A stretch of DNA of 64,000 bases, taken from positions 744,001 to 808,000 of the forward strand of contig NZ_JAIMCA010000004.1 in the NCBI RefSeq assembly GCF_025499465.1. Direction: 5' to 3'. The notes under the pieces are model-generated. The model saw nothing but the letters and a program-made list of their open reading frames with translations, had not been told where the DNA came from and searched no databases. The position numbers and the translations under genes were made by a program. Positions 17,964 to 26,619 of this stretch are shown in pieces; position 1 is the first letter of the stretch, and each line of letters starts with the position of its first letter. This stretch comes from Allobosea sp. BH3 (GTDB lineage: Bacteria > Pseudomonadota > Alphaproteobacteria > Rhizobiales > Beijerinckiaceae).

Positions 17964-18952
17964 TCATCAGCCGTACCCCCCTCAGAATGAGCTTCGTCGG
18001 CGGGGGAAGCGATCTGCCCAGCTTCTATCGCAGGCATGGCGGCGCAGTCCTCAGCACCGCCATCGACAAATACATCTACGTCAACATCAACAAGAAGTTC
18101 GACGGCGGCATCCGGCTCGCCTACTCCAAGACGGAAGAGGTAGAGAGCGTCGGCGAGATCGAGCACAAGCTGGTCAAGGCCTGTTTCGAGATGCTGAATG
18201 TCGGCGGCGGTGTCGAGATCACGACCATCGCCGACATCCCCTCGCGCGGCACCGGGCTGGGGTCGTCGAGTTCGTTCACGGTCGGGCTGCTGAATGCGGT
18301 CAACGCCTATCTCGGCCGGCACGTCTCGGCCGAGGATCTCGGGCGGCTCTCCTGCGAGATCGAGATCGACCGCTGCGGCGAGCCGATCGGCAAGCAGGAC
18401 CAGTATGCTGCTGCGTTCGGCGGATTCAACCTGATCGAATTCAAGGCCGATGACAGCGTCCTCGTGTCTCCGGTCGTGCTGCCGGCAGGTGCTCGCGAGG
18501 AGATCGAACGTCGAACGATTGTCTTCTATACCGGCATGACCCGCAGCGCGTCGGGCATCCTCAAGCAGCAATCAGAAGAAGTCGTCAGCGACAGCGCCAA
18601 GCGTGGCGCGCTGATCAGGATGGTCGAGCTCGCCTATATCATGCGCGAGGAATTGCAGCGCGGCCACCTCGACTCGTTCGGTGACATCCTGCACGACAAC
18701 TGGAACCTGAAGCGGACTCTCACGGCCGGCGTCAGCACGAGCGCGATCGACGACTGGTATGAGGCAGGGCGCGCAGCCGGAGCGCTCGGCGGCAAGATCC
18801 TGGGCGCCGGCTCGGGCGGTTTCCTGATGTTCTATGCACCCGAGGAACGCCACCTGGCGATCGAGCAGGCCCTGTCCGATCTGCGGCGGGTCACCTTCCG
18901 CTTCGATCCGCTAGGCAGCCGCATCATCTTCTACAATCCGACGAGTACCTGA
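17960..18952 (+). CDS. hddA: D-glycero-alpha-D-manno-heptose 7-phosphate kinase (GHMP family)
   Basis: 330 residues. Opens IISRTPLRMSFVGGGSDLP, typical of HddA-type GHMP kinases. It has the ATP-binding RGTGLGSSSSFTVGLL near residue 94 and the C-terminal GAGSGGFLMFYAP motif 3. The family phosphorylates heptose 7-phosphate at C1 to the alpha-1,7-bisphosphate, the substrate of the HAD phosphatase encoded just upstream. The start overlaps the preceding stop (ATGA, 17960-17963), which implies translational coupling. Together with gmhA at 143-694 this gives a full GDP-type D,D-heptose route. A fucokinase-like activity is less likely given these neighbours. Confidence 0.88.
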   Translation: MIISRTPLRMSFVGGGSDLPSFYRRHGGAVLSTAIDKYIYVNINKKFDGGIRLAYSKTEEVESVGEIEHKLVKACFEMLNVGGGVEITTIADIPSRGTGLGSSSSFTVGLLNAVNAYLGRHVSAEDLGRLSCEIEIDRCGEPIGKQDQYAAAFGGFNLIEFKADDSVLVSPVVLPAGAREEIERRTIVFYTGMTRSASGILKQQSEEVVSDSAKRGALIRMVELAYIMREELQRGHLDSFGDILHDNWNLKRTLTAGVSTSAIDDWYEAGRAAGALGGKILGAGSGGFLMFYAPEERHLAIEQALSDLRRVTFRFDPLGSRIIFYNPTST

Positions 18953-19025
18953 CTGCCTGCTCACGCGAGCTGAGCGGCAGCGTGCATCGAAAAGGCGGAG
19001 AAAGCCCGACATCCGGAGAATTAAT

Positions 19026-20123
19026 GTGAATTCAAGACAAACTATTCACATATTTGATTTACTTAGAGGAGTTGCAGCACTTTCTGTAGCTTCATTTCAT
19101 TTGAATATATTTATAGAACCGTTCTGGATGAGTCACGGATATCTTGCCGTAGACCTGTTTTTTCTAATGAGCGGCTGCGTGATCGAGCTGGCCTATGCCG
19201 AGCGACTTAAGAACGGCATGTCATTCGGCGATTTCATGCGCATACGGTTCACCAGGCTATACCCTCTCTATGCGCTGGGCACCGCGATTGGCATTGGGCT
19301 TGTCTTCATTGGAATCGCAACAGGGATGTCCAAGAATTGGACTGGCTTCTATTTCGGGATTGGAATTGCCGCTGCTGCCCTATTTATACCGTTCGCAGCC
19401 CGCAGCAGCGACGATGTTGCGTTTCCATTAAACCAACCAGCTTATTCGCTTTTCTACGAAATTATTGTCAATGCGATATACGCCTTGTTGTTCAGAAGGA
19501 TTACTGATTTTTTTCTAAAAGTAACAATACTGTCAGCGGCAGCTGCCATGGTGGCGGCAACCATAATTCATGGCACGATCGACATCGGATACCGGATGGA
19601 AACCATACTACCAGGGTTTCCGCGAGCCATTTTTGGATTTTTCCTTGGCGTTTACATCGCAAGAATGTACGGAAAATCAAAAATAAAAACCGGAAATATG
19701 TCATGCGCGATGATCTTGATCGTTGTGTTAATCTCATTTTGCGGGCCGATGTTATTCCAAATCGAATCTAAAATTTGGGATCTCCTATTTATTTTAATTG
19801 TGTATCCAATTGTAATTAGATTGTCGTTCTCCATAGATCTTGGAGCCCGGTTCCATGGCATTGCAGCTGCGTTAGGTCGGTCATCCTATGCAATCTACGC
19901 GATCCACGTGCCAATTTTCGCGCTGGCTGCGAATGCGTTTCAGATCTTGAAAGTCGATCAAGTGGCACTCGCGCCATATTTTGGCATCGTTTTGGTTGCT
20001 GTGGTCTTTGTGCTCAGTCTAATCATCGATCGATGGTTCGACGCACCGATTCGCCGGCGACTCAAGAACTTCTTCGACGCACGACGCACGATGGGCAGGA
20101 CCGCGGGCGGAAAGCCCGCTTGA
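19026..20123 (+). CDS. acyltransferase-3 family protein, AT-rich
   Basis: 365 residues, no SGNH tail. Opens IHIFDLLRGVAALSVASFH with the conserved Arg/His, then LAVDLFFLMSGCVIELAY and RFTRLYPLY; about 10 hydrophobic helices follow. It probably O-acylates an exopolysaccharide or its lipid-linked precursor at the membrane. Start is GTG at 19026 with a GGAGAAT upstream. Base composition is clearly lower in GC than the neighbours, with A/T third positions and runs such as ttattttaattgtg. That suggests a recent acquisition or swap of this decoration gene. Confidence 0.87.
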   Translation: MNSRQTIHIFDLLRGVAALSVASFHLNIFIEPFWMSHGYLAVDLFFLMSGCVIELAYAERLKNGMSFGDFMRIRFTRLYPLYALGTAIGIGLVFIGIATGMSKNWTGFYFGIGIAAAALFIPFAARSSDDVAFPLNQPAYSLFYEIIVNAIYALLFRRITDFFLKVTILSAAAAMVAATIIHGTIDIGYRMETILPGFPRAIFGFFLGVYIARMYGKSKIKTGNMSCAMILIVVLISFCGPMLFQIESKIWDLLFILIVYPIVIRLSFSIDLGARFHGIAAALGRSSYAIYAIHVPIFALAANAFQILKVDQVALAPYFGIVLVAVVFVLSLIIDRWFDAPIRRRLKNFFDARRTMGRTAGGKPA

Positions 20124-20285
20124 GGCCCACTAACCTCGCCAAGAAACCTAGAGTTACACGTGTTCGCCGCTCGGTGCCTCAACGAAGACGCTGCGAACAA
20201 TGATATCTAAGAGTCAATTTTAGCGAACGAGTTCAAGAGTTGTTGCAGCGCACATGCTCTTCTTCCGTCAGATCGGGAGATGACT

Positions 20286-22985
20286 ATGCGCTACGTCAAC
20301 GGCAAGGGCCGGGAACTCTATCTGTCGAAATCGCCTGCGGCTTACATCAGCAATACCGGCGCCGGTGAAACCCAGACCGGATCAGCCAGAAATGAGGCCT
20401 TCAACGGATCCGGCGGGGACCTGCTGATCGGCGGGGGCGGGGACGATACCTATTTCCTGTGGGACAATCTGTCGACGATCCGCGAGCGCGCGGGTGAAGG
20501 CATCGACACCATGGATGTCCGATACTGGGGCGCGGCGACGCTCGCGGATAACGTCGAGAACCTGATCCTGTCCTCGCCGGGCGCCACCTCCGGCACCGGC
20601 AACGCGCTCGACAACATCCTGATCGCGGGCTCCGTCGGCGCCACGCTCGATGGCAAGGCCGGCGACGATGTCCTCGTCGGCGGCGCCGGAGCTGATGTCT
20701 TCAAGATTTCGGCCGGAAACGGCTCCGATGCGATCCTGAACTTCAAGCCCGGCAGCGACGCGATCGCCCTGTCCGGCTACGGCGTCGGCACCTATGAGCA
20801 GTTGCTCAAGGTCGCCCAGCAGGTCTCCTCCGATGTCGTGCTCAAATTCGCCAACGGCGAGACGCTGGCGATCCGCGATGTCCAGCTCTCGAGCCTCACG
20901 GCCTATGATTTCGGCATGAAACCGAACGTTGCGCCCGAAGCCGGGACGACGGTGCTCGTCGGCGCGGGGGCATGCAACACGCTCTATGGCTGGTATGTCC
21001 TCAACAACGTCTGGAATCCGGGCTCCCTGAAAAGCGGCACCGACTTCACGATCGACTCGTCATATCATCGGGCCGACCTCACCGAGGGCACGACCTTCAA
21101 CTGGTCGTTCCCGCTGGTCACGGAAGCCTTCCCGACGATCCGCGCCTACCCCTCCGTGATCTTCGGACCGTCGCCTCATAGCGGCGGGGCGAAAGCCTCA
21201 GACGTTGGCGGCGTGTTCCCGATCCAGGTCGATGCGCTCGAGAAACTCGTCGCGACCTATGATGTCAGCATCCAGGGCAATGCCGGCGGTTTCAATGTCG
21301 CCTATGACATCTGGTTCACGAGCAAGCCGAACGGCGACGCTTCCACCATCACCACCGAGCTGATGGTCTGGCTCCACAAAGGCGACTTCAGCGCCTTCGG
21401 CCAGGTCGTCGGCACCTATGTCGACGGCGATATTTCGGCGAAGATCTACTTCAATCAAAACTCGACCGGCAATTACATCGCCGTCGTCCTCGACAATGAT
21501 CGCCTCAAGGGCGAGATCGACCTGACGAAGCTGATCGGCAAATTGCAGGACATGCGCCTGATGTCGGCCAGCGAGTATCTGGCCTCGATCGAACTCGGTT
21601 CCGAGGTCGTTTCGGGCGGCGGTTCCCTCAAGATCAACAACCTCGACTTTTCGGTCGTCGAACGCGGCAATGACGGCTCTAAGATCGTCTGGCAGGTCGA
21701 AGGCTCTGGCACGACCAAGACGCTCGTGCCCGGCAACAATGGGAATGATGTTTTCCTCTACGAGCCGTCCAAGGCGCTTCTGGACGGCGGCGCCGGCAGC
21801 GATACGCTGCTGATCACCGACGAACGAAGCATCGACCTTTCGAACGCGACGAGCCAGGTCGCCGGCACGACAAAGGTCCTCAATTTCGAGCATGTCGACG
21901 CGTCCCAAGCCTCTGCCCCCGTGAGCATTCTTGGCTCCGCGGCGGCAAATACCTTGCTCGGCGGCAGCGGCGATGACTTTATCAACGGCAAGGCAGGCAG
22001 CGACCTCATCGACGGTGGCGCCGGCCGCGACCACCTCTATGGCGGTGATGGCGATGACCGCATGGTCTACGATCGCAACGATCACATCATCGACGGCGGC
22101 GCGGGGCGCGACACGCTCGTGCTGAAGCAGGGCGCCGTGGTCGATCTCGGCCGCTTCGGCGGCAGCCAGGTCGATGGCGGCGCCTATGTCACCGGCTTCG
22201 AGGCTGTCGATGCCTCCGACGCCTCCAGCGGCGTGACCGTAACGGCATCGCCCTTCGGCAATTCGATCACCGGCAGCGCCTTCGCCGACAGGCTGACCGG
22301 CGGCGCAGGCTGCGACACGATCAAGGGCGGCGCTGGTGACGACATCATCGACGGCGGTGCCGGCAGCGACAATCTCTATGGTGGCGACGGCAATGACCGC
22401 ATCGTCTACGACCGGAACGATTATGTCGTCGATGGTGGCGCCGGCAATGACACGCTCGTATTCAAGGATGGAGCGACCATCGATCTCGGCCGCTTCAGCA
22501 CGAGCCAGATCATCGGCGGCGCCTATGTCACTGGGTTCGAGAACGTCGACGCATCAGGCGCCTCGGCTGCCCTGAAAGCCACTGGCTCGCAGTACAACAA
22601 CACGATCATCGGCAGCGCTTTCAACGACACGCTGGCCGGCGGTGGCGGCTATGACATCCTGACCGGAGGCGCCGGCCGGGACACCTTCGTCTTCGACAGC
22701 ACAGCCAAGGGAGCCGGCTTCGCCACGATCACCGATTTCTCGGCACAGGATGATACGCTGGCGATCGACGGAAAGCTGCTCGGCTTGTCTTCAGGAGCGC
22801 TTGGCGCGAACGCCTTTCACAACGGCACGTCGGCCACGACACCGGATCAGAAGCTCATCTACAATGGCGCGACGGGCGAGCTGTTCTTTGACGCGGATGG
22901 TTCTGGCTCGCAATCGAACATGATCCATATCGCGACCTTGAACGGAAACCCGGCGCTCAACTCCGGCAACTTCCAGATATTCTGA
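20286..22985 (+). CDS. RTX calcium-binding protein with embedded GH12 glycoside hydrolase domain
   Basis: About 899 residues. Residues ~35-215 and ~490-890 carry RTX-type repeats (GGAGSDNLYGGDGNDR, GGGGDD, GGAGRDTFVFD), ending with a serralysin-type C terminus ITDFSAQDDTLAIDG. Between them (~230-470) is a GH12-like domain: YGWYVLNNVWN, TTELMVWLHKGD with nucleophile-type Glu near 358, and LGSEVVSGGGSLKINNLDFSV with the acid/base-type Glu near 440. GH12 enzymes cleave beta-1,4-glucans and xyloglucan. No N-terminal signal is present; RTX proteins leave by type I secretion with a C-terminal signal. ATG 20286 is preferred over 20280 because GGGAG abuts the earlier ATG and is 6 nt from the later one. 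It probably acts as a secreted EPS glycanase. Confidence 0.85.
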   Translation: MRYVNGKGRELYLSKSPAAYISNTGAGETQTGSARNEAFNGSGGDLLIGGGGDDTYFLWDNLSTIRERAGEGIDTMDVRYWGAATLADNVENLILSSPGATSGTGNALDNILIAGSVGATLDGKAGDDVLVGGAGADVFKISAGNGSDAILNFKPGSDAIALSGYGVGTYEQLLKVAQQVSSDVVLKFANGETLAIRDVQLSSLTAYDFGMKPNVAPEAGTTVLVGAGACNTLYGWYVLNNVWNPGSLKSGTDFTIDSSYHRADLTEGTTFNWSFPLVTEAFPTIRAYPSVIFGPSPHSGGAKASDVGGVFPIQVDALEKLVATYDVSIQGNAGGFNVAYDIWFTSKPNGDASTITTELMVWLHKGDFSAFGQVVGTYVDGDISAKIYFNQNSTGNYIAVVLDNDRLKGEIDLTKLIGKLQDMRLMSASEYLASIELGSEVVSGGGSLKINNLDFSVVERGNDGSKIVWQVEGSGTTKTLVPGNNGNDVFLYEPSKALLDGGAGSDTLLITDERSIDLSNATSQVAGTTKVLNFEHVDASQASAPVSILGSAAANTLLGGSGDDFINGKAGSDLIDGGAGRDHLYGGDGDDRMVYDRNDHIIDGGAGRDTLVLKQGAVVDLGRFGGSQVDGGAYVTGFEAVDASDASSGVTVTASPFGNSITGSAFADRLTGGAGCDTIKGGAGDDIIDGGAGSDNLYGGDGNDRIVYDRNDYVVDGGAGNDTLVFKDGATIDLGRFSTSQIIGGAYVTGFENVDASGASAALKATGSQYNNTIIGSAFNDTLAGGGGYDILTGGAGRDTFVFDSTAKGAGFATITDFSAQDDTLAIDGKLLGLSSGALGANAFHNGTSATTPDQKLIYNGATGELFFDADGSGSQSNMIHIATLNGNPALNSGNFQIF

Positions 22986-23031
22986 GTGACCGGCCTCTGT
23001 CGGCCGGACACTCACTCTTGCCTTCTGCCTT

Positions 23032-23913
23032 TCAACCTGCCGATGACAGCTCGGCGGCAACGCGCAGCAGATGGCGACCATAGTCACTCTTCGCGAGTTC
23101 CTCGCCAAGCCGCGCGAGATCGGCAGGGCTGATCCAGCCCTGCCGGCAGGCCGTCTCCTCCGGGCAGGCAATGCGCAGATCCTGCCGCCCCTCCAGCGTG
23201 CGCACGAACTCGCCGGCCTGCAGCAGACTTTCCGGCGTGCCGGTATCGAGCCAGGCGAAGCCTCGCCCCATCCGCTCCACCGAGAGCTCGCCACGCTCGA
23301 GATAGGCCCGGTTCACATCGGTGATTTCGAGCTCGCCGCGCGCCGAGGGCTTGAGGCCGGCCGCGATCTCGACCACCTGCGCGTCATAGAAATAGAGACC
23401 CGTCACCGCCCAGTTTGATTTGGGCGCCCTCGGCTTCTCCTGGATCGAGAGCGCCTTGCCGGCCGCGTCGAAGGAGACCACGCCGTAGCGCTCCGCATCG
23501 TGGACCTGATAGGCGAAGACCGTGGCGCCCCGCTCGCGCCCGGCCGCGACCTGCATCATCTCGGTCAGGCTGTGGCCGTAGAACAGGTTGTCGCCGAGGA
23601 TCAGCGCCGAAGGCCCCCCGCCGACGAAATCCGCGCCGATCACATAGGCCTGCGCCAGCCCGTCGGGCTGCGGCTGCTCGGCATAGGAGAGCGACAGCCC
23701 CCACTCCGCTCCGTCTCCGAACAGACGCTGGAAATGCGGCAGGTCGTGCGGCGTCGAGATCAGCAGGATCTCGCGGATGCCTGCCAGCATCAGCGTGTTC
23801 AGCGGGTAGTAGATCATCGGCTTGTCGTAGATCGGCAGAAGCTGCTTCGAGATCGCCCGCGTCATCGGGTGAAGCCGCGTGCCGGAGCCGCCGGCGAGAA
23901 TGATGCCCTTCAT
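23032..23913 (-). CDS. rfbA: glucose-1-phosphate thymidylyltransferase
   Basis: 293 residues, the usual RmlA length. Opens [33 protein letters not shown], the full RmlA signature. [26 protein letters not shown] and [15 protein letters not shown] follow. It makes dTDP-glucose from glucose 1-phosphate and dTTP, the first step to dTDP-L-rhamnose. The open frame extends upstream, but ATG 23911-23913 gives the family N terminus and overlaps rfbD by 4 bp (ATGA). It is the last gene of the rfbB-C-D-A operon and converges on the RTX-GH12 gene. Confidence 0.96.
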   Translation of the reverse strand: MKGIILAGGSGTRLHPMTRAISKQLLPIYDKPMIYYPLNTLMLAGIREILLISTPHDLPHFQRLFGDGAEWGLSLSYAEQPQPDGLAQAYVIGADFVGGGPSALILGDNLFYGHSLTEMMQVAAGRERGATVFAYQVHDAERYGVVSFDAAGKALSIQEKPRAPKSNWAVTGLYFYDAQVVEIAAGLKPSARGELEITDVNRAYLERGELSVERMGRGFAWLDTGTPESLLQAGEFVRTLEGRQDLRIACPEETACRQGWISPADLARLGEELAKSDYGRHLLRVAAELSSAG

Positions 23914-24815
23914 GGCGTCTGCGTCCCCTCTTCCGCCAACAGCCTTCCGACGCACAGGCTGGTCGCTTCCCGCCATTCCGGCAAGATGACGCCATGGACG
24001 GCGGCAAGCCTGGAGCAATCCAGCCGGGAATTGGCGGGCCGGCGCGCCGGCGTCGGATAGTCCACAGTGCCGATCGGGCGGACACGCACAGGCCGGCGGC
24101 CGTGCCGCTCGGCCTCCGCGAAGATCGCCTGGGCGAAGCCCGCCCAACTCGTCTCGCCCTGCCCGACCATATGGAAGACGCCGCGCAGCGCAGCCTCCCC
24201 CGGCCGTTGCCGAAGGTTGCGCGCCACAGCGAAGATCGCGTCGGCGATGTCGAGCGCGCTGGTCGGGCAGCCGATCTGATCGGCCACCACGCCCAGCTCC
24301 TCGCGCGTCTCGCCGAGCTGCAGCATGGTGCGCAGGAAGTTCTTGCCGAAGGGACTGTAGACCCAGGCGGTGCGCAGGATCGCGTGGTCAGGCGCAGCCT
24401 CGGCGACCGCGCTCTCTCCGGCAAGCTTGCTTGCGCCATAAGCCGAGACAGGGCCGGTGGCGTCGTCCTCGCGATAGGGACGTTCGAGGGCGCCGTCGAA
24501 CACGTAGTCGGTCGAGAGCTGGATGATCGGAATGCCGAGCGCCGCCGCCGCCCGCGCCGCCTCGCCAGCAGCCTCGCCGTTGACGCGCATGGCGAGGTCG
24601 GGCTCTGTCTCGGCCTGGTCCACAGCGGTATAGGCGGCCGCGTTCACGATGACGTCGGGCCTGGCTGCGCGCAAGGCCGGCGAAATCGTCTTCGGAACAG
24701 CCAGGTCAAGGCCCGGGCGACGAAGCGCGATGACCTCGACACCGAGCGGCACACGCTCCAGCATGGCGCGGACGACCTGGCCGGTCCAACCGGTAACGGC
24801 GATGCGCAGTGTCAT
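23910..24815 (-). CDS. rfbD: dTDP-4-dehydrorhamnose reductase
   Basis: 301 residues. Opens with a Rossmann [11 protein letters not shown], then [15 protein letters not shown] near residue 57, STDYVFDG near 102 and catalytic YGASKLAGE near 128, all typical of RmlD. It reduces dTDP-4-keto-L-rhamnose to dTDP-L-rhamnose, the final step of the pathway. It overlaps rfbC and rfbA by 4 bp on either side (ATGA junctions), so the operon is translationally coupled. Confidence 0.95.
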   Translation of the reverse strand: MTLRIAVTGWTGQVVRAMLERVPLGVEVIALRRPGLDLAVPKTISPALRAARPDVIVNAAAYTAVDQAETEPDLAMRVNGEAAGEAARAAAALGIPIIQLSTDYVFDGALERPYREDDATGPVSAYGASKLAGESAVAEAAPDHAILRTAWVYSPFGKNFLRTMLQLGETREELGVVADQIGCPTSALDIADAIFAVARNLRQRPGEAALRGVFHMVGQGETSWAGFAQAIFAEAERHGRRPVRVRPIGTVDYPTPARRPANSRLDCSRLAAVHGVILPEWREATSLCVGRLLAEEGTQTP

Positions 24816-25372
24816 CGGTCGAAGTAACGCAGCATCTCGGAAAGCCGCGGATGCTTGCGGTCCTTGTCCGAGAGCGTCAGCTCCGAGGCCGGCAACCGCC
24901 AGTCGATGCCGAGCGCCGGGTCGTCAAAGGCGAGGCCATGGTCGTTCTGCGGCGCATAGGGCGCGCTGACCTTGTACTGCACTTCGGTATCGGGCTCGAG
25001 CGTGACGAAGCCATGCGCGAAACCCGCAGGGATGTAGAGCTGTTTCCAGTTCACCGCCGACAGCTCGATGGCGACATGCTGGCCGAAGCTGGGCGACGAG
25101 GCGCGGATGTCGACGGCGACGTCGAGGATGCGCCCGCGCGTCACCCGCACCAGCTTGTCCTGGGCGAAGGGCGGCGACTGGAAATGCAGGCCTCGCAGCG
25201 TCCCGACCTGGGCCGACAGCGAGTGGTTGTCCTGGACGAAGTCGATATCGATGCCGGCCTTCGCGAAGCCCGCCCGGCTCCAGGTCTCCGAAAAGAAGCC
25301 GCGATGGTCGCCATGCTTCGTCGGCGTGACGATCTTCACGCCGGAAAGACCGCTATCCTCGATATTCAGCAT
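24812..25372 (-). CDS. rfbC: dTDP-4-dehydrorhamnose 3,5-epimerase
   Basis: 186 residues, the normal RmlC size. Motifs: DHRGFFSETW, QDNHSLSAQVGTLRGLHFQ with the catalytic-type His, YIPAGFAHGF and a C-terminal DWRLP. It performs the double epimerisation in dTDP-L-rhamnose synthesis. The frame is open further upstream, but MLNIEDSG at 25370-25372 is the family-like start and avoids crossing into rfbB. The 23 bp gap to rfbB supports one transcript. Confidence 0.95.
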   Translation of the reverse strand: MLNIEDSGLSGVKIVTPTKHGDHRGFFSETWSRAGFAKAGIDIDFVQDNHSLSAQVGTLRGLHFQSPPFAQDKLVRVTRGRILDVAVDIRASSPSFGQHVAIELSAVNWKQLYIPAGFAHGFVTLEPDTEVQYKVSAPYAPQNDHGLAFDDPALGIDWRLPASELTLSDKDRKHPRLSEMLRYFDR

Positions 25373-25395
25373 CGCGCTCCTTTCCGCCCGGCCTG

Positions 25396-26445
25396 TCAGC
25401 CGGCTCCGAGGCGTTCGCCGCGATAGACCCCGGAGCGGATGTCGCCCCACCATTTCGGATGAGCGAGATACCATTCGACGGTGCGCCGAAGCCCGGTCTC
25501 GAAGGTCTCCTTCGGCGTCCAGCCGAGCTCGCGCCCGATCTTGCCGGCATCGATCGCATAGCGCGCATCGTGGCCGGGCCGGTCGGTCACATAAGTGATC
25601 AGCCGTTCATGCGGGCCAGCCGGATCGGGCCTGAGCTCGTCCAGGATGGCGCAGATCGCCTTCACCACCTCGATATTCGTCTTCTCGTTATGCCCGCCGA
25701 TATTGTAGCTCTCGCCGAGCCCACCCTTCGTCGCGACGGTCAGCAGCGCCTCGGCATGGTCGTCGACATAGAGCCAGTCGCGGATGTTGAGGCCGTTGCC
25801 GTAGACCGGCAGGGGTTTCCCCTCCAGTGCGTTCAGGATGATCAGCGGAATCAGCTTCTCGGGGAAGTGATAAGGCCCGTAATTGTTCGAGCAGTTCGTC
25901 ATCACGACGGGCAGGCCATAGGTGTGGTGCCAGGCCCGGACGAGATGGTCGGAGGCCGCCTTCGAGGCGGAATAGGGCGAGTTCGGCTGATAGGCGGTGT
26001 CCTCGCGGAACAAGCCCTCGGCGCCAAGCGAGCCGAAGACCTCGTCGGTCGAGATATGGTGGAAGCGGAAGGCACCCTTGCTCTCCTCCGGCAACGCCCG
26101 GAAATGGCGCAGCGCCTCCTGCAGCAGCGTAAAGGTGCCCACGACATTGGTGTCGATGAACGCAGCCGGTCCGTCGATCGAGCGGTCGACATGGCTCTCG
26201 GCCGCCAGATGCATCACGATATCCGGCGCAAAATCGGCGAAGATCGCCTGCATCCGCTCGCCATCGCAGATATCGGCCTGCTCGAAGCGGTAGCGGTTGC
26301 TGCCGGCGACAGGCTCCAGCGAGGCGAGGTTGCCGGCATAGGTCAGCTTGTCGACCACGCAAACCATATGCGGCGTCTCGTCGATCAGCCTGCGCACCAC
26401 CGCCGAACCGATGAACCCGGCGCCGCCGGTAACCAGGAAACGCAA
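25396..26445 (-). CDS. rfbB: dTDP-glucose 4,6-dehydratase
   Basis: About 349 residues. [16 protein letters not shown] at the N terminus binds [14 protein letters not shown], catalytic-type [15 protein letters not shown] and [17 protein letters not shown] are RmlB hallmarks. It converts dTDP-glucose to dTDP-4-keto-6-deoxyglucose. No ATG sits at the family start; TTG at 26443-26445, just before CGT TTC, gives the usual M-R-F-L-V-T N terminus with GAGG and AGGGAAG upstream. An ATG 18 codons further up (M-R-W-L) is the alternative. First gene of the rhamnose operon. Confidence 0.94.
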   Translation of the reverse strand: MRFLVTGGAGFIGSAVVRRLIDETPHMVCVVDKLTYAGNLASLEPVAGSNRYRFEQADICDGERMQAIFADFAPDIVMHLAAESHVDRSIDGPAAFIDTNVVGTFTLLQEALRHFRALPEESKGAFRFHHISTDEVFGSLGAEGLFREDTAYQPNSPYSASKAASDHLVRAWHHTYGLPVVMTNCSNNYGPYHFPEKLIPLIILNALEGKPLPVYGNGLNIRDWLYVDDHAEALLTVATKGGLGESYNIGGHNEKTNIEVVKAICAILDELRPDPAGPHERLITYVTDRPGHDARYAIDAGKIGRELGWTPKETFETGLRRTVEWYLAHPKWWGDIRSGVYRGERLGAG

Positions 26446-26619
26446 CAACCTCAAACTTCCCTCATTTCCGGCAAGACGACCGTCGAGACCCAGCCACCGC
26501 ATACACGCCAGCAAGCAGATAGTCACCCGCCCGAAGGCCGTCCATCGGATCGGGGCCCTTCACGAGCCGTCGCAGCCGAAGTGGTCTGAGAAGCGGCTGC
26601 TCCAAGAACCCTTTCCGCG

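Noticed and set aside
22986..23031. Possible terminator hairpin between the RTX gene and rfbA
   Set aside because: A short CCGGCC/GGCCGG stem is present, but there is no T-run and the stem is only six pairs, so it is not listed as a feature.
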